Source: JAOBAU01 sp034667465
GTDB taxonomy: Bacteria; Acidobacteriota; Thermoanaerobaculia; Gp7-AA8
Reading direction: 5' to 3'
DNA: 64,000 nt
Assembly (NCBI GenBank): GCA_034667465.1
Contig: JAXDJV010000021.1
Span: forward strand, 62,001-126,000
In this document: positions 8,604 through 16,679 of the stretch, piece by piece
Position numbering within the stretch: the first letter of the stretch is position 1
Layout of the letters: each line of letters begins with the position of its first letter
Position numbers and translations under genes: made by a program
Notes under the pieces: generated by a model
The model's database searches: none
What the model saw: the letters and a program-made list of their open reading frames with translations, nothing else
Told to the model about the DNA's origin: nothing

Positions 8604-9289
8604 GCGGGTTCCTCAGTTTCCTGCGGTTGAACGATGAATACGCGGCGCGCGCAGATCGCGACGGTAATGAGATCGAGCAAAACATAGAGCACGCCAACAC
8701 CGCTGGGCGGGTTCGCGGAATGAAGTCCCAGCCGCGGCACCACAGGTGTCCACCGCCAGTTGCCGATCGCCGTGCCGGCCAGTTCGAGGATGATCGTATA
8801 GATGACGCAGGTCGAGAGGAGCAGCTGATTGCGAGAGCGAACGATCAGCGTGGCCGCGATCGCCCACCAGAGCAAACCCCACTCGTCACGTGCGAGAAGG
8901 AAACTGCCAAGCGCGTACAACGTGCCGCCGGCCAGAACTATTCGCGTGATCGCAGTCGCGTGTCTGCGCGGCCATTCTTCGCGCGCCGTGACGACCGCGA
9001 GCAGGTAGAAGATTCCGTGGCCGAACGGGACGTACGCCGGGATCAGCGCGTTGCGATAGGTGTAAAGACCGAAGCCGAGCGAGAGGACGCATTCGCCGCC
9101 GGTGGCGACGACGATCACGGTGACGATCTGGCGGAAGTCGGCGCCGCAGCGAACGGCGAAAAATCCGAGGAACGCGGTGGTGACTCCGCCGAGCAAAAGC
9201 TGGCGAGTGAGGCCCGGCCCGTCGAGCAGCAGAAACGCCGCGACGAAAAGCGTGGACGAGAGAACGAAAAGGACGGCGTTGCGCTGCAC
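8600..9289 (-). CDS. Polytopic inner-membrane protein of unknown function, 229 aa
   Basis: About seven hydrophobic segments span most of the protein, starting with VLFVLSSTLFVAAFLLLDG, and the C-terminus is short and polar. No catalytic motif or family signature is recognisable. The GTG at 9289 is used as start because a TAGGCT hexamer ends 7 nt upstream and overlaps the TAG of the preceding gene. The 3' end overlaps the RNA helicase start (ATGA), so translation of the helicase is probably coupled to it. Confidence 0.65.
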   Translation of the reverse strand: MQRNAVLFVLSSTLFVAAFLLLDGPGLTRQLLLGGVTTAFLGFFAVRCGADFRQIVTVIVVATGGECVLSLGFGLYTYRNALIPAYVPFGHGIFYLLAVVTAREEWPRRHATAITRIVLAGGTLYALGSFLLARDEWGLLWWAIAATLIVRSRNQLLLSTCVIYTIILELAGTAIGNWRWTPVVPRLGLHSANPPSGVGVLYVLLDLITVAICARRVFIVQPQETEEPA

Positions 9290-9296
9290 GGCCCGC

Positions 9297-9302
9297 AGCC
9301 TA
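9297..9302 (-). promoter_or_regulatory. Putative -10 overlapping a stop codon
   Basis: TAGGCT on the minus strand lies 7 nt before the GTG of the 229-aa membrane protein. Its first three bases are the TAG stop codon of the HExxH gene upstream. Confidence 0.4.
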
Positions 9303-9908
9303 TCGCGCCGGACGCCACATCGTCATCAGCAGCCACACCGCGAACGCGCACGAGATGACGCCGCTGGCTGTGCCCGCCACCTTCAGCAGGAAGGCGAAGA
9401 AGTGATCGAGCGGCAGCATGTGGAGCTTTCCGAGGATGTATCCCCAGTCGTGCACGAGATCTTCCTGCGCCGCGAAGCCGACCAGCGGCAGGTCTTTCGC
9501 GCGCGCGTCGCCGACGTATGCGGAAAGCTCGAAGAGCGAGTACGAAAGCCAGAAGCCGCCGACCGCCATGCCGAAGTAATCGGGCTGTTTGTAAAAGATG
9601 ATGATCGTCGCGATCGGCACCGCGATCTGAAAGACGCTCCCGGCCAGCGCGCAGATGAACTGGCCGAGAAATCCGGTGAGCAGATGTCCCATCTCGTGAA
9701 AGCCGAGCGTGATGCCGTAGAAGATCGTCCAGCGCGTGGCGTCGCCGATCTTCAGCCATTCGATGTAGACGAGGAACGCCAGGAGCAGGGCGCGCGGAAC
9801 CCACATCTTTCCGCGGCACCATTCGCGCGCATCGTCCATCACCTCGCGTGCGAACGGCGGGAGCGGAAGCGGCGATCGCGCGTGCGGCGGCGGCTCGATG
9901 TGTCCCAT
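9300..9908 (-). CDS. Membrane protein with HExxH motif (M50-like metalloprotease candidate), 202 aa
   Basis: A proline-rich cytosolic N-terminus is followed by about five hydrophobic segments. The second carries GFHEMGHLL (H71, E72, H75), the zinc-binding HExxH placed inside a membrane helix as in M50 intramembrane proteases. A possible third ligand is the aspartate in LVHDWGYIL, but I cannot place an M50-type LDG motif, so activity is uncertain. The ATG at 9906-9908 is two bases after the TGA of the PLP decarboxylase gene, so the pair is cotranscribed. The substrate is unknown. Confidence 0.6.
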   Translation of the reverse strand: MGHIEPPPHARSPLPLPPFAREVMDDAREWCRGKMWVPRALLLAFLVYIEWLKIGDATRWTIFYGITLGFHEMGHLLTGFLGQFICALAGSVFQIAVPIATIIIFYKQPDYFGMAVGGFWLSYSLFELSAYVGDARAKDLPLVGFAAQEDLVHDWGYILGKLHMLPLDHFFAFLLKVAGTASGVISCAFAVWLLMTMWRPAR

Positions 9909-9910
9909 CT

Positions 9911-11335
9911 TCAGCGACCGTCGACGTGATGAAGGATCTGTGCGACGTGCTTCCACTCCGTCGCGCCGTTGCCGATGGCGACGCGGATTCCGTAGTGGCC
10001 GCGCAGCCGTGTGTGCGAGACGAAGAGCTGTCCCGATTCGTTCATCTTCTCGATCAGCTCCATCGTTGCGCGCTCCGACGCTGCTTCATCTTCGCGCACG
10101 ACGCGGAAAACGACGACGCTGAACGACGCCCGCGCGAGCAGCTCGATGCCGTCGCGCTTCTGCAGCTCTTCGGCGAGGCGCGACGCGAATCCGATCTGAT
10201 CGCGAATCACGTTGCGCAGCCGCTCGACGCCGTAGTGCTCGAAGATCATCCACAACTTGAGCGCGCGGAAGCGTCGTCCGAGCTGCAGGCCGTAATCCAT
10301 GTAGTTCACTTCGGCGCTGTCGGTAAGCGTCAGATACGCGGGCACTTCGGCGACGGCGAACGCGGTGCGCAGCACATCGGGGCGACGCGTGAAAAGGACG
10401 CTGCAGTCGATCGGCGTGAACATCCACTTGTGCGGATTGACGACGATCGAGTCGGCGCGCTCGATGCCGTTCCACATCGCGCGCAGCTCCGGGACGATCA
10501 TCGCGGAGCCGGCGTACGCGGCGTCGACGTGCAGCCACAGCTTCTCGCGCTCGGCGATCTCGCCGATGCGCGGCAGCGGATCGACGGATGCGGTCGACGT
10601 CGTACCGAGCGTCGCCACGACCGCGCACGGCAGCGCGCCTGCGGCGCGGTCGCGAGCGATCGCTTCTTCGAGCGCTTCCGGGCGCATCCGATAGTTTTCG
10701 TCGCTGGCGATTTTCACGACGCCTTTGACGCCAAAACCCAGAGCGAGCGCCGCTTTCTCGATCGACGAATGCGCGTGTTCGGAACAGTAGACGCGGAGCG
10801 GAGGCAGATCGCGGCCGGTCATCCCTTCCATTCGGATGTCGAGGCCGAGCGCTTCGCGCGCCGCGGCCAGGCCGAGGAATGAGTTAATGGAGGCGGTGTC
10901 GTTGATGATGCCGAAGAGATTCGATGGCAGGCCGAGCGCGTCGCGCAGCCAGCGCATCGTGACGGTCTCGAGCTCGGTCAGAGACGGCGACGTGCGCCAC
11001 ACCATGCCGTTCGCATTGATGACGGCGGTGAGCAGCTCGGCGAGGATTCCGGCCTGCGAGCCGGTGATCGAGAAGTACGCGAAGAACGCCGGATGGTTCC
11101 AGTGCGTGATGCCGGGGATGATCTTCTGCGCGAAGTCGGTAAGCAGCGCGTTGTAAGGACGGCCGTCATCGGGCGCCGTCGCTGCGAACTGCTTCTCGAT
11201 GTCGCCCGGCTGCACGCGCGAGAGGACGTCGTACTGCTCGATGCCGTCGAGATAGTCGGCGGCCCAGTCGACAAGGCGATGGCCGGCGGCGCGGAATTCG
11301 TCAGAGTTCGGATCGAGCTTCGGCATGCGCGGCAT
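9911..11335 (-). CDS. Pyridoxal-phosphate-dependent decarboxylase (aromatic-L-amino-acid decarboxylase family)
   Basis: This is a group II decarboxylase that removes the alpha-carboxyl of an amino acid with PLP as cofactor. The NPHKW motif carries the Schiff-base lysine (K300 counted from the second ATG), preceded by HVDAAYAGSA with the PLP-contacting aspartate. The N-terminal segment ITHWNHPAFFAYF is typical of DOPA/tryptophan decarboxylases. The substrate cannot be fixed from sequence alone. Two starts are possible (ATG 11335 or ATG 11326), both overlapping the upstream gene by 26-35 bp; GGAG precedes the first. The length (471-474 aa) is normal. Confidence 0.88.
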   Translation of the reverse strand: MPRMPKLDPNSDEFRAAGHRLVDWAADYLDGIEQYDVLSRVQPGDIEKQFAATAPDDGRPYNALLTDFAQKIIPGITHWNHPAFFAYFSITGSQAGILAELLTAVINANGMVWRTSPSLTELETVTMRWLRDALGLPSNLFGIINDTASINSFLGLAAAREALGLDIRMEGMTGRDLPPLRVYCSEHAHSSIEKAALALGFGVKGVVKIASDENYRMRPEALEEAIARDRAAGALPCAVVATLGTTSTASVDPLPRIGEIAEREKLWLHVDAAYAGSAMIVPELRAMWNGIERADSIVVNPHKWMFTPIDCSVLFTRRPDVLRTAFAVAEVPAYLTLTDSAEVNYMDYGLQLGRRFRALKLWMIFEHYGVERLRNVIRDQIGFASRLAEELQKRDGIELLARASFSVVVFRVVREDEAASERATMELIEKMNESGQLFVSHTRLRGHYGIRVAIGNGATEWKHVAQILHHVDGR

Positions 11336-12629
11336 CTTCTCCGCCGACGAGCCAATTCGCAAGAGCGAGCACGACCACAACGGTGAGCGGCACGACGAGA
11401 TGACGCGTCAGGCGCGTCCACGACGTCGAGATGTGCCAGTGCACGTCGTGCGGCGTGACGAGATACGACGCGATGTAGAACGCGAGCTGGATGGCGACGA
11501 CGAGCAGCACGAATCGCTCGCGTCGCCGTTCGACGTGCGGCAGGATCAGCACGCCGGCGACGAGCGCGATCCAGAGGAGCGGATCGACGAGCGTGAGCGA
11601 GAGATCGAGCACGATCGCACCGAGGTCGCGCAGATGCGTGAGAAAGCGCGCAACGACGTTGCCTTCGACCAGATCGGTCGGCAGATGATGAAACGCGCGC
11701 AGCAGCATCCACGGCGCGATGACGATCACGCTCGGCCAGAGACGGAGCAGCCACCTGCGCGCGACGAACGTCAGCGCGATGGCGACGGCGACGAGCAGCG
11801 CGACCCCTTCGTTCTTGCAGCTGGCGGCGAAGCCGAGCAGCAGCGCGCCGTGTCGCATTGCCGCCTCGTCGTCGTCAACGATCGCGGCGCGCACCATCAG
11901 CACGCCCGCGCCACCGAACGCGATCAACGCTCCCTCGGCGAGTCCGACGTAACGCGAGCCGGCCGTCGCCGCGCATGCGAGCGTCGCCAGCGCTGCGACG
12001 AGCGGAGATGCTTCACGGCGGGCGACGCTCCAGACGACAAACAGCAGCGCGATCGCGAACGCGACGTTCAGCAGTCCGAGCCAGCGATCGTTCCAGCCGC
12101 CGCCGACGAGCGCGATGAAGTCGTAGTTGAAGGTGACGAGCTGCGGATAGTCGGTGTGCGCGAAGGTGTTCCATTCGCTGGAGAGGAAGCGCCAGTCGAG
12201 TCCGCGATGCTCGAAGAAGACGCGCGCTTTCAGTCCCCAGATCGCCCAGAAATCCCATTCCCAGAGCGGGGCGAGCGTGGCGTAGAAGGCGTAGGAGATG
12301 AGGGTGAGCGCGGTGACGGCGTGAATGAGGATCGCGAATTTGCGTGGCCCCTCACCCGGCCTTTGGCCACCCTCTCCCGGAGGGAGAGGGGATTTCGCGC
12401 GCAACGCTCGGAAGGTTGCGGCGAGAAGGAACGCGATCGTGGCGATCAGCGGGAGCGTCCAGGGGACGTCGAAGATCGACAGCACCAGCATCGCGAAGAA
12501 GACGATGCCGCTGCCGTAGAGGAAGGCGAGTCCCGCGAGCTTTGTGCCGCGTGCGCGGGGATCGAGCATCAGTGTCGCCGGGATTCCGTACGCGAGGAGC
12601 GCGGCGAGGGCGAGGAGCGTCGGCGTCAT
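11301..12629 (-). CDS. Polytopic membrane protein, possible GT-C glycosyltransferase, 442 aa
   Basis: Ten or more hydrophobic segments are interrupted by a periplasmic-looking loop containing WEWDFWAIWGLKARVFF, reminiscent of the acidic first loop of lipid-linked-sugar GT-C enzymes (GT39/ArnT-like). Assignment is by topology and this motif only. Residues 79-97 are encoded by a palindromic repeat inserted in frame (12347-12393) between the second and third hydrophobic stretches. The stop lies inside the decarboxylase gene downstream, and the start overlaps the small upstream gene as ATGA. Confidence 0.6.
   Translation of the reverse strand: MTPTLLALAALLAYGIPATLMLDPRARGTKLAGLAFLYGSGIVFFAMLVLSIFDVPWTLPLIATIAFLLAATFRALRAKSPLPPGEGGQRPGEGPRKFAILIHAVTALTLISYAFYATLAPLWEWDFWAIWGLKARVFFEHRGLDWRFLSSEWNTFAHTDYPQLVTFNYDFIALVGGGWNDRWLGLLNVAFAIALLFVVWSVARREASPLVAALATLACAATAGSRYVGLAEGALIAFGGAGVLMVRAAIVDDDEAAMRHGALLLGFAASCKNEGVALLVAVAIALTFVARRWLLRLWPSVIVIAPWMLLRAFHHLPTDLVEGNVVARFLTHLRDLGAIVLDLSLTLVDPLLWIALVAGVLILPHVERRRERFVLLVVAIQLAFYIASYLVTPHDVHWHISTSWTRLTRHLVVPLTVVVVLALANWLVGGEDAAHAEARSEL
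12347..12393. repeat. Palindromic repeat inserted in frame (CCCTCACCC...GGGAGAGGGG type)
   Basis: The segment contains CACCCTCTCCC followed by GGAGGGAGAGGGG and the smaller inverted word GGCCTTTGGCC. It encodes SPLPPGEGGQRPGEG in the minus-strand protein. I recognise this as a repeat type found between and within genes of many bacteria; it occurs once here. It keeps the frame open. Confidence 0.7.
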
Positions 12630-13072
12630 CGCGTCACCAGCAGTCCGCCGTTACCCTGCCACACCACGCGCGCGTTCGCAGGCGGCTTCACGTGCCAGAA
12701 CGCGGCGTAACGCGCGCGGCGAAAGTTGTCCATCACTACCGCGTCTTTCGGCGTCACCAGCGGCAGCACTTCGCGTCCCGCGAGAAAGTAGCTGGCGCGG
12801 TAATACGCGTACGCGTATCCGTCATCCCACTTCGACGGCGGCACGACGATGGCGATGCTGTCGCCCGATGCGGTATGCGCGGCGACGCCGCGGAGGAAGT
12901 TCGGATAGTCGGGATACCAGCCGGTGTCCGCCGACCTTGCGAACGCGGCGCGCAGCGCGGTGCGGTCGATGAAGAGAATTCGCAGCAGCCGATATTCAAC
13001 CGACGCGACGATGATGACCGCGAGACAGGCGAACGCGAGCGCGCGGCGTGGCGTGATGCGCGTCGACTCCAT
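12626..13072 (-). CDS. Small membrane-anchored protein of unknown function, 148 aa
   Basis: One N-terminal hydrophobic segment (ALAFACLAVIIVASVEYRLL) is followed by a roughly 120-residue soluble domain that would face the periplasm. That domain has several tryptophans and tyrosines and the segment SGDSIAIVVPPSKWDDG. It resembles the soluble C-terminal domains of GT-C glycosyltransferases, and the next gene downstream is a candidate GT-C protein overlapping it by ATGA, so the two may act together. No known family is recognised. It starts 3 bp after the preceding stop codon. Confidence 0.6.
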   Translation of the reverse strand: MESTRITPRRALAFACLAVIIVASVEYRLLRILFIDRTALRAAFARSADTGWYPDYPNFLRGVAAHTASGDSIAIVVPPSKWDDGYAYAYYRASYFLAGREVLPLVTPKDAVVMDNFRRARYAAFWHVKPPANARVVWQGNGGLLVTR

Positions 13073-13075
13073 CCG

Positions 13076-14410
13076 CTACTGCTTGTCGGGAGTCTTCGCG
13101 ACGATCGACGGCGTCGCAGGCGGAGCCGTGCAACCGTTCGCGAGCGCCGTTGCGTCGAAGTCAACCGCGTAACGCCCTTCGGCGTACATCTGCACCGTCA
13201 CCCAGTTCTGACTCGGCCGCGGAGTCGAATAGGCCGACGCGGTGGAACCGGGAACGCGATTGTCGAGGCCGAGCCACATCCAGCCGCCGACGTCGTTCGA
13301 GCTCGCCAGCGGCGGGAAGAGCGAGCCGCCGCCGGCCGCCGTCGCCGAAACGACCGGCAGCGTGCCGGCGCACGTTTCCTGGCCGCAAGCGACGATGCTC
13401 GGATTGTCCTGCTCGTCGAAACGAATGACGGAACTGCGATTGACCGGCAACGTGGCGTTGCGAACGTATTCGCACTCGTTCTTCGTCGCGCCGACGACCC
13501 CTTCACGCCAGATCGTAAAGTCGGTGTGGAAGCTTTCGTGCCCGCCCTCAATCCAGCGCGCGGCGAAAGTCGCAGGCAGCGGCTGGCGACGATCGATCTT
13601 CTTCGCGTCGGCCGGCGTGTAGCGGTCGTAGAACGTATACGGCAGTGCCGTCGCGGCAACACTGCCGGCGACGCCGCCGTCCGGTACCGCGCGAATGTGC
13701 ACGAGCGGACTGCCGCCCGCGTAGTTGCCGGTGGTCGGATCGGGATTGATCTGCTCGTAGTCGCCGGTCAACACGTTGTCGAACAGCAGCACCTCGCGCC
13801 AGTACGACTGGTCGAGCGGCGAATCGATACCGCAGCTGTTGACGACGTCGATCGTCACGTAGCCGATGGCATTCGGGTGCTCGCCGCCGACGCGGCAATT
13901 CGGCTCGTCACGCTTCCCGGTCGAGAGAATCTTCTGCAAGCGCTCCGTCATCGGCATCGACAGCGAGCCGCCGGCGCGCTCGCACCAGATCTCCGAGTGG
14001 AAATTGCCGTTCGCCGAGTTCTCTGCCGACGCGGTGCCGCGCTGATAGTTCGACGAGGTGAACGGCAGAATGCCGCGCGCGATGATCTCGTACAGCGAGA
14101 ACGTCTGCGCGTCGTAGCCGGTCAGGAAGCAGCTGAACCACATCGCCGGATAGCCGTAATCGGTCCAGATCGTGACGCGAGCGATCTGCGGCGACCGCGA
14201 GGTGTTGACGACCGTGAAGACAGTCGTCACCGCGGTATTGCTCGACGCGCGGTAATCGACTTCGAAGTACGGAAGGAGGAGCGTGGCCGCGGGATAGTTC
14301 CCGATCTCGCAGCTGGCGTTGTTCTCGGTAATGATCGGTTTCGCAACGGTACCCGCAGAGGCGATCGTCGCGATGAAAAGAAGGGCGAGTGGGAGCAGAA
14401 GGCGTTTCAT
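13076..14410 (-). CDS. Secreted protein of unknown function, paralogue 1, 444 aa
   Basis: A clear signal peptide (MKRLLLPLALLFIATIASAG) precedes a mature domain beginning with ASCEIGNYPAATLLLPYFEV. It has several cysteines, many aromatic residues and a recurring IWTDYGYPAMWF segment. The next gene upstream encodes a protein alignable along its whole length, including NVLTGDYE.INPD, KKIDRRQPLP, RPSQNWV and the C-terminal ANGCT. The family resembles uncharacterised secreted proteins I associate with Acidobacteriota; I know no function. The start codon overlaps the paralogue's stop (ATGA). A surface-exposed beta-rich protein is likely, but this is inference. Confidence 0.75.
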   Translation of the reverse strand: MKRLLLPLALLFIATIASAGTVAKPIITENNASCEIGNYPAATLLLPYFEVDYRASSNTAVTTVFTVVNTSRSPQIARVTIWTDYGYPAMWFSCFLTGYDAQTFSLYEIIARGILPFTSSNYQRGTASAENSANGNFHSEIWCERAGGSLSMPMTERLQKILSTGKRDEPNCRVGGEHPNAIGYVTIDVVNSCGIDSPLDQSYWREVLLFDNVLTGDYEQINPDPTTGNYAGGSPLVHIRAVPDGGVAGSVAATALPYTFYDRYTPADAKKIDRRQPLPATFAARWIEGGHESFHTDFTIWREGVVGATKNECEYVRNATLPVNRSSVIRFDEQDNPSIVACGQETCAGTLPVVSATAAGGGSLFPPLASSNDVGGWMWLGLDNRVPGSTASAYSTPRPSQNWVTVQMYAEGRYAVDFDATALANGCTAPPATPSIVAKTPDKQ

Positions 14411-15777
14411 TTCACCGCCTTCTTCACCTGCGGCTGCGGCACCTGCATCACTTCCGCGCCGCCGTTCGGCGTGCAGCCGTTCGCGAGCGTGGTCGCGTCG
14501 TAGTCGACGCCGTAACGACCTTCCGCGCGCATGTGGATGATCACCCAGTTCTGACTCGGCCGTGCGCTCGAGTACGTGTTGTTGCCCGACACCGAAATGC
14601 CGGCCGCGCGATTGTCGAGATTGAGAAACATCCAGCCGGCGACGCCCTGACTCGAGAGCGGCGGGAAGACCGACGATGCAGTCGGCGGCGCGGCGGTCGA
14701 CGGCAGCGCCGCGAGGCCGATCGAACCGCCGGTGGTCGCGGACTGCGTCGCACCGCCGACCATCGGATTCTCCGATTCATCGAAGCGGACGATCGAGGAG
14801 ATCGGCATCGCGGAAACGTTGTTCGTCGAACAGGCGGACGACGCCGGCGCTGCCGCCTCGCGCCAGATCGCGTAGTCGGTCTGGAACTTTCCGGTGCCGC
14901 CCTGGATGAAGCGCGCGGCGAACGCGGAAGGAAGCGGCTGGCGGCGATCGATCTTCCGTCCGCCAGTCGGCGTGAAGCGGTCGTAGAAGGTGTACGGAAG
15001 CGAGGTCGAGCCGCTGCCGGCCGCGCCGCCTTCCGGAACGGCTTTGATGTGCACGAGCGGATTGCCGCCCGCGTAGTTGCCGGTGTTCGCGTCGGGATTG
15101 ATTCGCTCGTAGTCGCCGGTCAACACGTTGTCGAAAAGGATGATCTGCGAGTAGTAGGCGATGTCGAGCGGCGAGATGTTCGCGCAGCTGTTCACGACGT
15201 CGACGGTGACGTAGCCGACCGCCATCGGATGCGCGCCGCCGACATGACACGTCGCTTCGTCAGCGGAGCGAACGCCGGTCGTCAGCATCGCCTGCAGCGA
15301 CGCCAGCATGTCGGGCGAGAGATCTCCGCCGGCCGACGCGCAGCTCTCGGTGACGATGAAGTGCGGGTTCGACGCGGTGCTGCCGCTGTTTGATGTCCTG
15401 GGCAAACGTCCCAGCGAGATCACGTCCCAGAGCGAGATCGCCTGGACGTCGTACGGCTTCATGAAGATGTTGAACCACGCGGCCGGAAAGCCGTAGTCGG
15501 TCCAGATCGTGACGCGCGAGATCTGCGCGTTCGACGACGTGTTGATGATCGTGAAAATCGTGTTCGCGGCGTCGTTGACGCGCTTCCCGAGCTCCACTTC
15601 GAAATACGGAAGGAGGAGCGTCGCGGATGGAGTCGTGGAGATGTCGCAGCTGGCGGCGTTCTCGATCGTCATCGCGTGCGGCGCGCTTTGTACGCCGACG
15701 CGGCGGGAAGTCGCGGCGAGAAGGCTCGTCGTCACGAGAGAAATTGCGACGACAGACAGCACGCGGGCGGGTCGCAT
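14407..15777 (-). CDS. Secreted protein of unknown function, paralogue 2, 456 aa
   Basis: A signal peptide (RVLSVVAISLVTTSLLAA) is followed by a mature domain with ASCDISTTPSATLLLPYFEV and IWTDYGFPAAWF, matching paralogue 1 throughout. The two therefore arose by tandem duplication. This copy has an extra low-complexity insert rich in Ala, Thr and Gly around residues 360-390. I chose ATG 15777: it begins the signal peptide, and TATAAA lies 9 nt upstream inside a 6-bp inverted repeat, suggesting a leaderless and possibly regulated transcript. This gene is the first of the pair. Confidence 0.75.
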   Translation of the reverse strand: MRPARVLSVVAISLVTTSLLAATSRRVGVQSAPHAMTIENAASCDISTTPSATLLLPYFEVELGKRVNDAANTIFTIINTSSNAQISRVTIWTDYGFPAAWFNIFMKPYDVQAISLWDVISLGRLPRTSNSGSTASNPHFIVTESCASAGGDLSPDMLASLQAMLTTGVRSADEATCHVGGAHPMAVGYVTVDVVNSCANISPLDIAYYSQIILFDNVLTGDYERINPDANTGNYAGGNPLVHIKAVPEGGAAGSGSTSLPYTFYDRFTPTGGRKIDRRQPLPSAFAARFIQGGTGKFQTDYAIWREAAAPASSACSTNNVSAMPISSIVRFDESENPMVGGATQSATTGGSIGLAALPSTAAPPTASSVFPPLSSQGVAGWMFLNLDNRAAGISVSGNNTYSSARPSQNWVIIHMRAEGRYGVDYDATTLANGCTPNGGAEVMQVPQPQVKKAVK

Positions 15778-15779
15778 CG

Positions 15780-15798
15780 GTATGCGTTTATAGCATAC
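15780..15798 (-). promoter_or_regulatory. -10-like TATAAA within an inverted repeat
   Basis: GTATGC and GCATAC form a perfect 6-bp inverted repeat with a 7-nt spacer. The spacer contains TATAAA on the minus strand, 9 nt before the ATG of the secreted protein. A repressor or sigma-factor site could sit here, but no regulator is identified. Confidence 0.4.
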
Positions 15799-15808
15799 GT
15801 AAGGCCCG

Positions 15809-15824
15809 GGCAGCGAACGCTGCC
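15809..15824 (-). terminator. Small hairpin after the PEGA-like gene
   Basis: GGCAGC and GCTGCC form a 6-bp stem with a 4-nt loop shortly after the PEGA-like gene's stop codon and before the secreted-protein promoter. No T tract follows. Confidence 0.35.
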
Positions 15825-15836
15825 GTCGGTCGTTAT

Positions 15837-16679
15837 CTACCGCACGCCGGCCACTCGGAACTTCACGCGTACCGTGAAGATGACGCCGTCCGGCGTCTTC
15901 TGCGCGTTGCCGGTCGGATCGGCGCGATCGATGATGTCGGTATTGCGCAGACGATCGATCACGGCGTTCGCACCGTTCATCGTCGGCGCCCGATACGTGA
16001 TGATCACCGTGTTGACGCTGATCGCCGTCACGTTGACCGCTTTGCACTCGCCGGCCGCCGCGGAAAGGGCGCGTTTCCACTCGACAGGAATGTTCGCGCT
16101 GACGATCTCCGACTGTCCGCCTTCGACGGTGAGCACCGTGACGCGGCGACGATGCGCGATGACGTTTGCGACGTGCCGGTTGAAATCAGGCTCGATGATC
16201 TGCAACTCGTCGGGAGCAAGCGTGAGCATCGAGTCGACCCGCTTCGCGCCGCAGACGACGGAGAGTTTCTGCCGGCCGGTCGGAACCGTGCCGACGTTCA
16301 ATTCGTGTTGCGTTTTCTCCGCCGAAACGTCGCCGACCGTGACCGTGCACGGAGTTTCATCCGAGACGATGCGCACCGCGGCGACCGGCGTCTCGCTCTT
16401 CGGTTTCAATCGAAATCCGAGCGGCGAGACGCTGATCGTCTGCACCTTCGCTTCGATGATATTGACGTTGAAATTCGCGGTGCCGCCGTTCGGCGCGCGC
16501 AGCATCACTTTGTGCGCACCAGGCGAAAGTCCGCGAACGGTCTGGCCATCCGTCGACGCCACCCCGTACATCTCACCATCCACATACACCTCGGTTCCTG
16601 CAGCAACCTGCACGACGAGGTCGCCGGTAGCCTGACTCGGCTCACTGGCGAGAAGAAGAAGCAGTGCGAGGACCATCAT
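15837..16679 (-). CDS. Secreted PEGA-like protein, 280 aa
   Basis: A short signal peptide (MMVLALLLLLASEPSQA) precedes VYVDGEMYGVAST..GLSPGAHKVML, which follows the PEGA-domain pattern (a small surface-layer-type beta domain). The remaining 200 residues contain two or three more beta-rich segments without recognised motifs, and TNTD-like segments near the C-terminus. It probably acts outside the cytoplasmic membrane; its partner is unknown. The start ATG overlaps the stop of the DinB gene (ATGA at 16676-16679), so the two are translated from one message. Confidence 0.65.
   Translation of the reverse strand: MMVLALLLLLASEPSQATGDLVVQVAAGTEVYVDGEMYGVASTDGQTVRGLSPGAHKVMLRAPNGGTANFNVNIIEAKVQTISVSPLGFRLKPKSETPVAAVRIVSDETPCTVTVGDVSAEKTQHELNVGTVPTGRQKLSVVCGAKRVDSMLTLAPDELQIIEPDFNRHVANVIAHRRRVTVLTVEGGQSEIVSANIPVEWKRALSAAAGECKAVNVTAISVNTVIITYRAPTMNGANAVIDRLRNTDIIDRADPTGNAQKTPDGVIFTVRVKFRVAGVR

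Noticed and set aside
12344..14503. Plus-strand 719-residue open frame opposite the membrane and secreted-protein genes
   Set aside because: It overlaps several genes with clear signal peptides and membrane helices on the other strand and has no recognisable domain.
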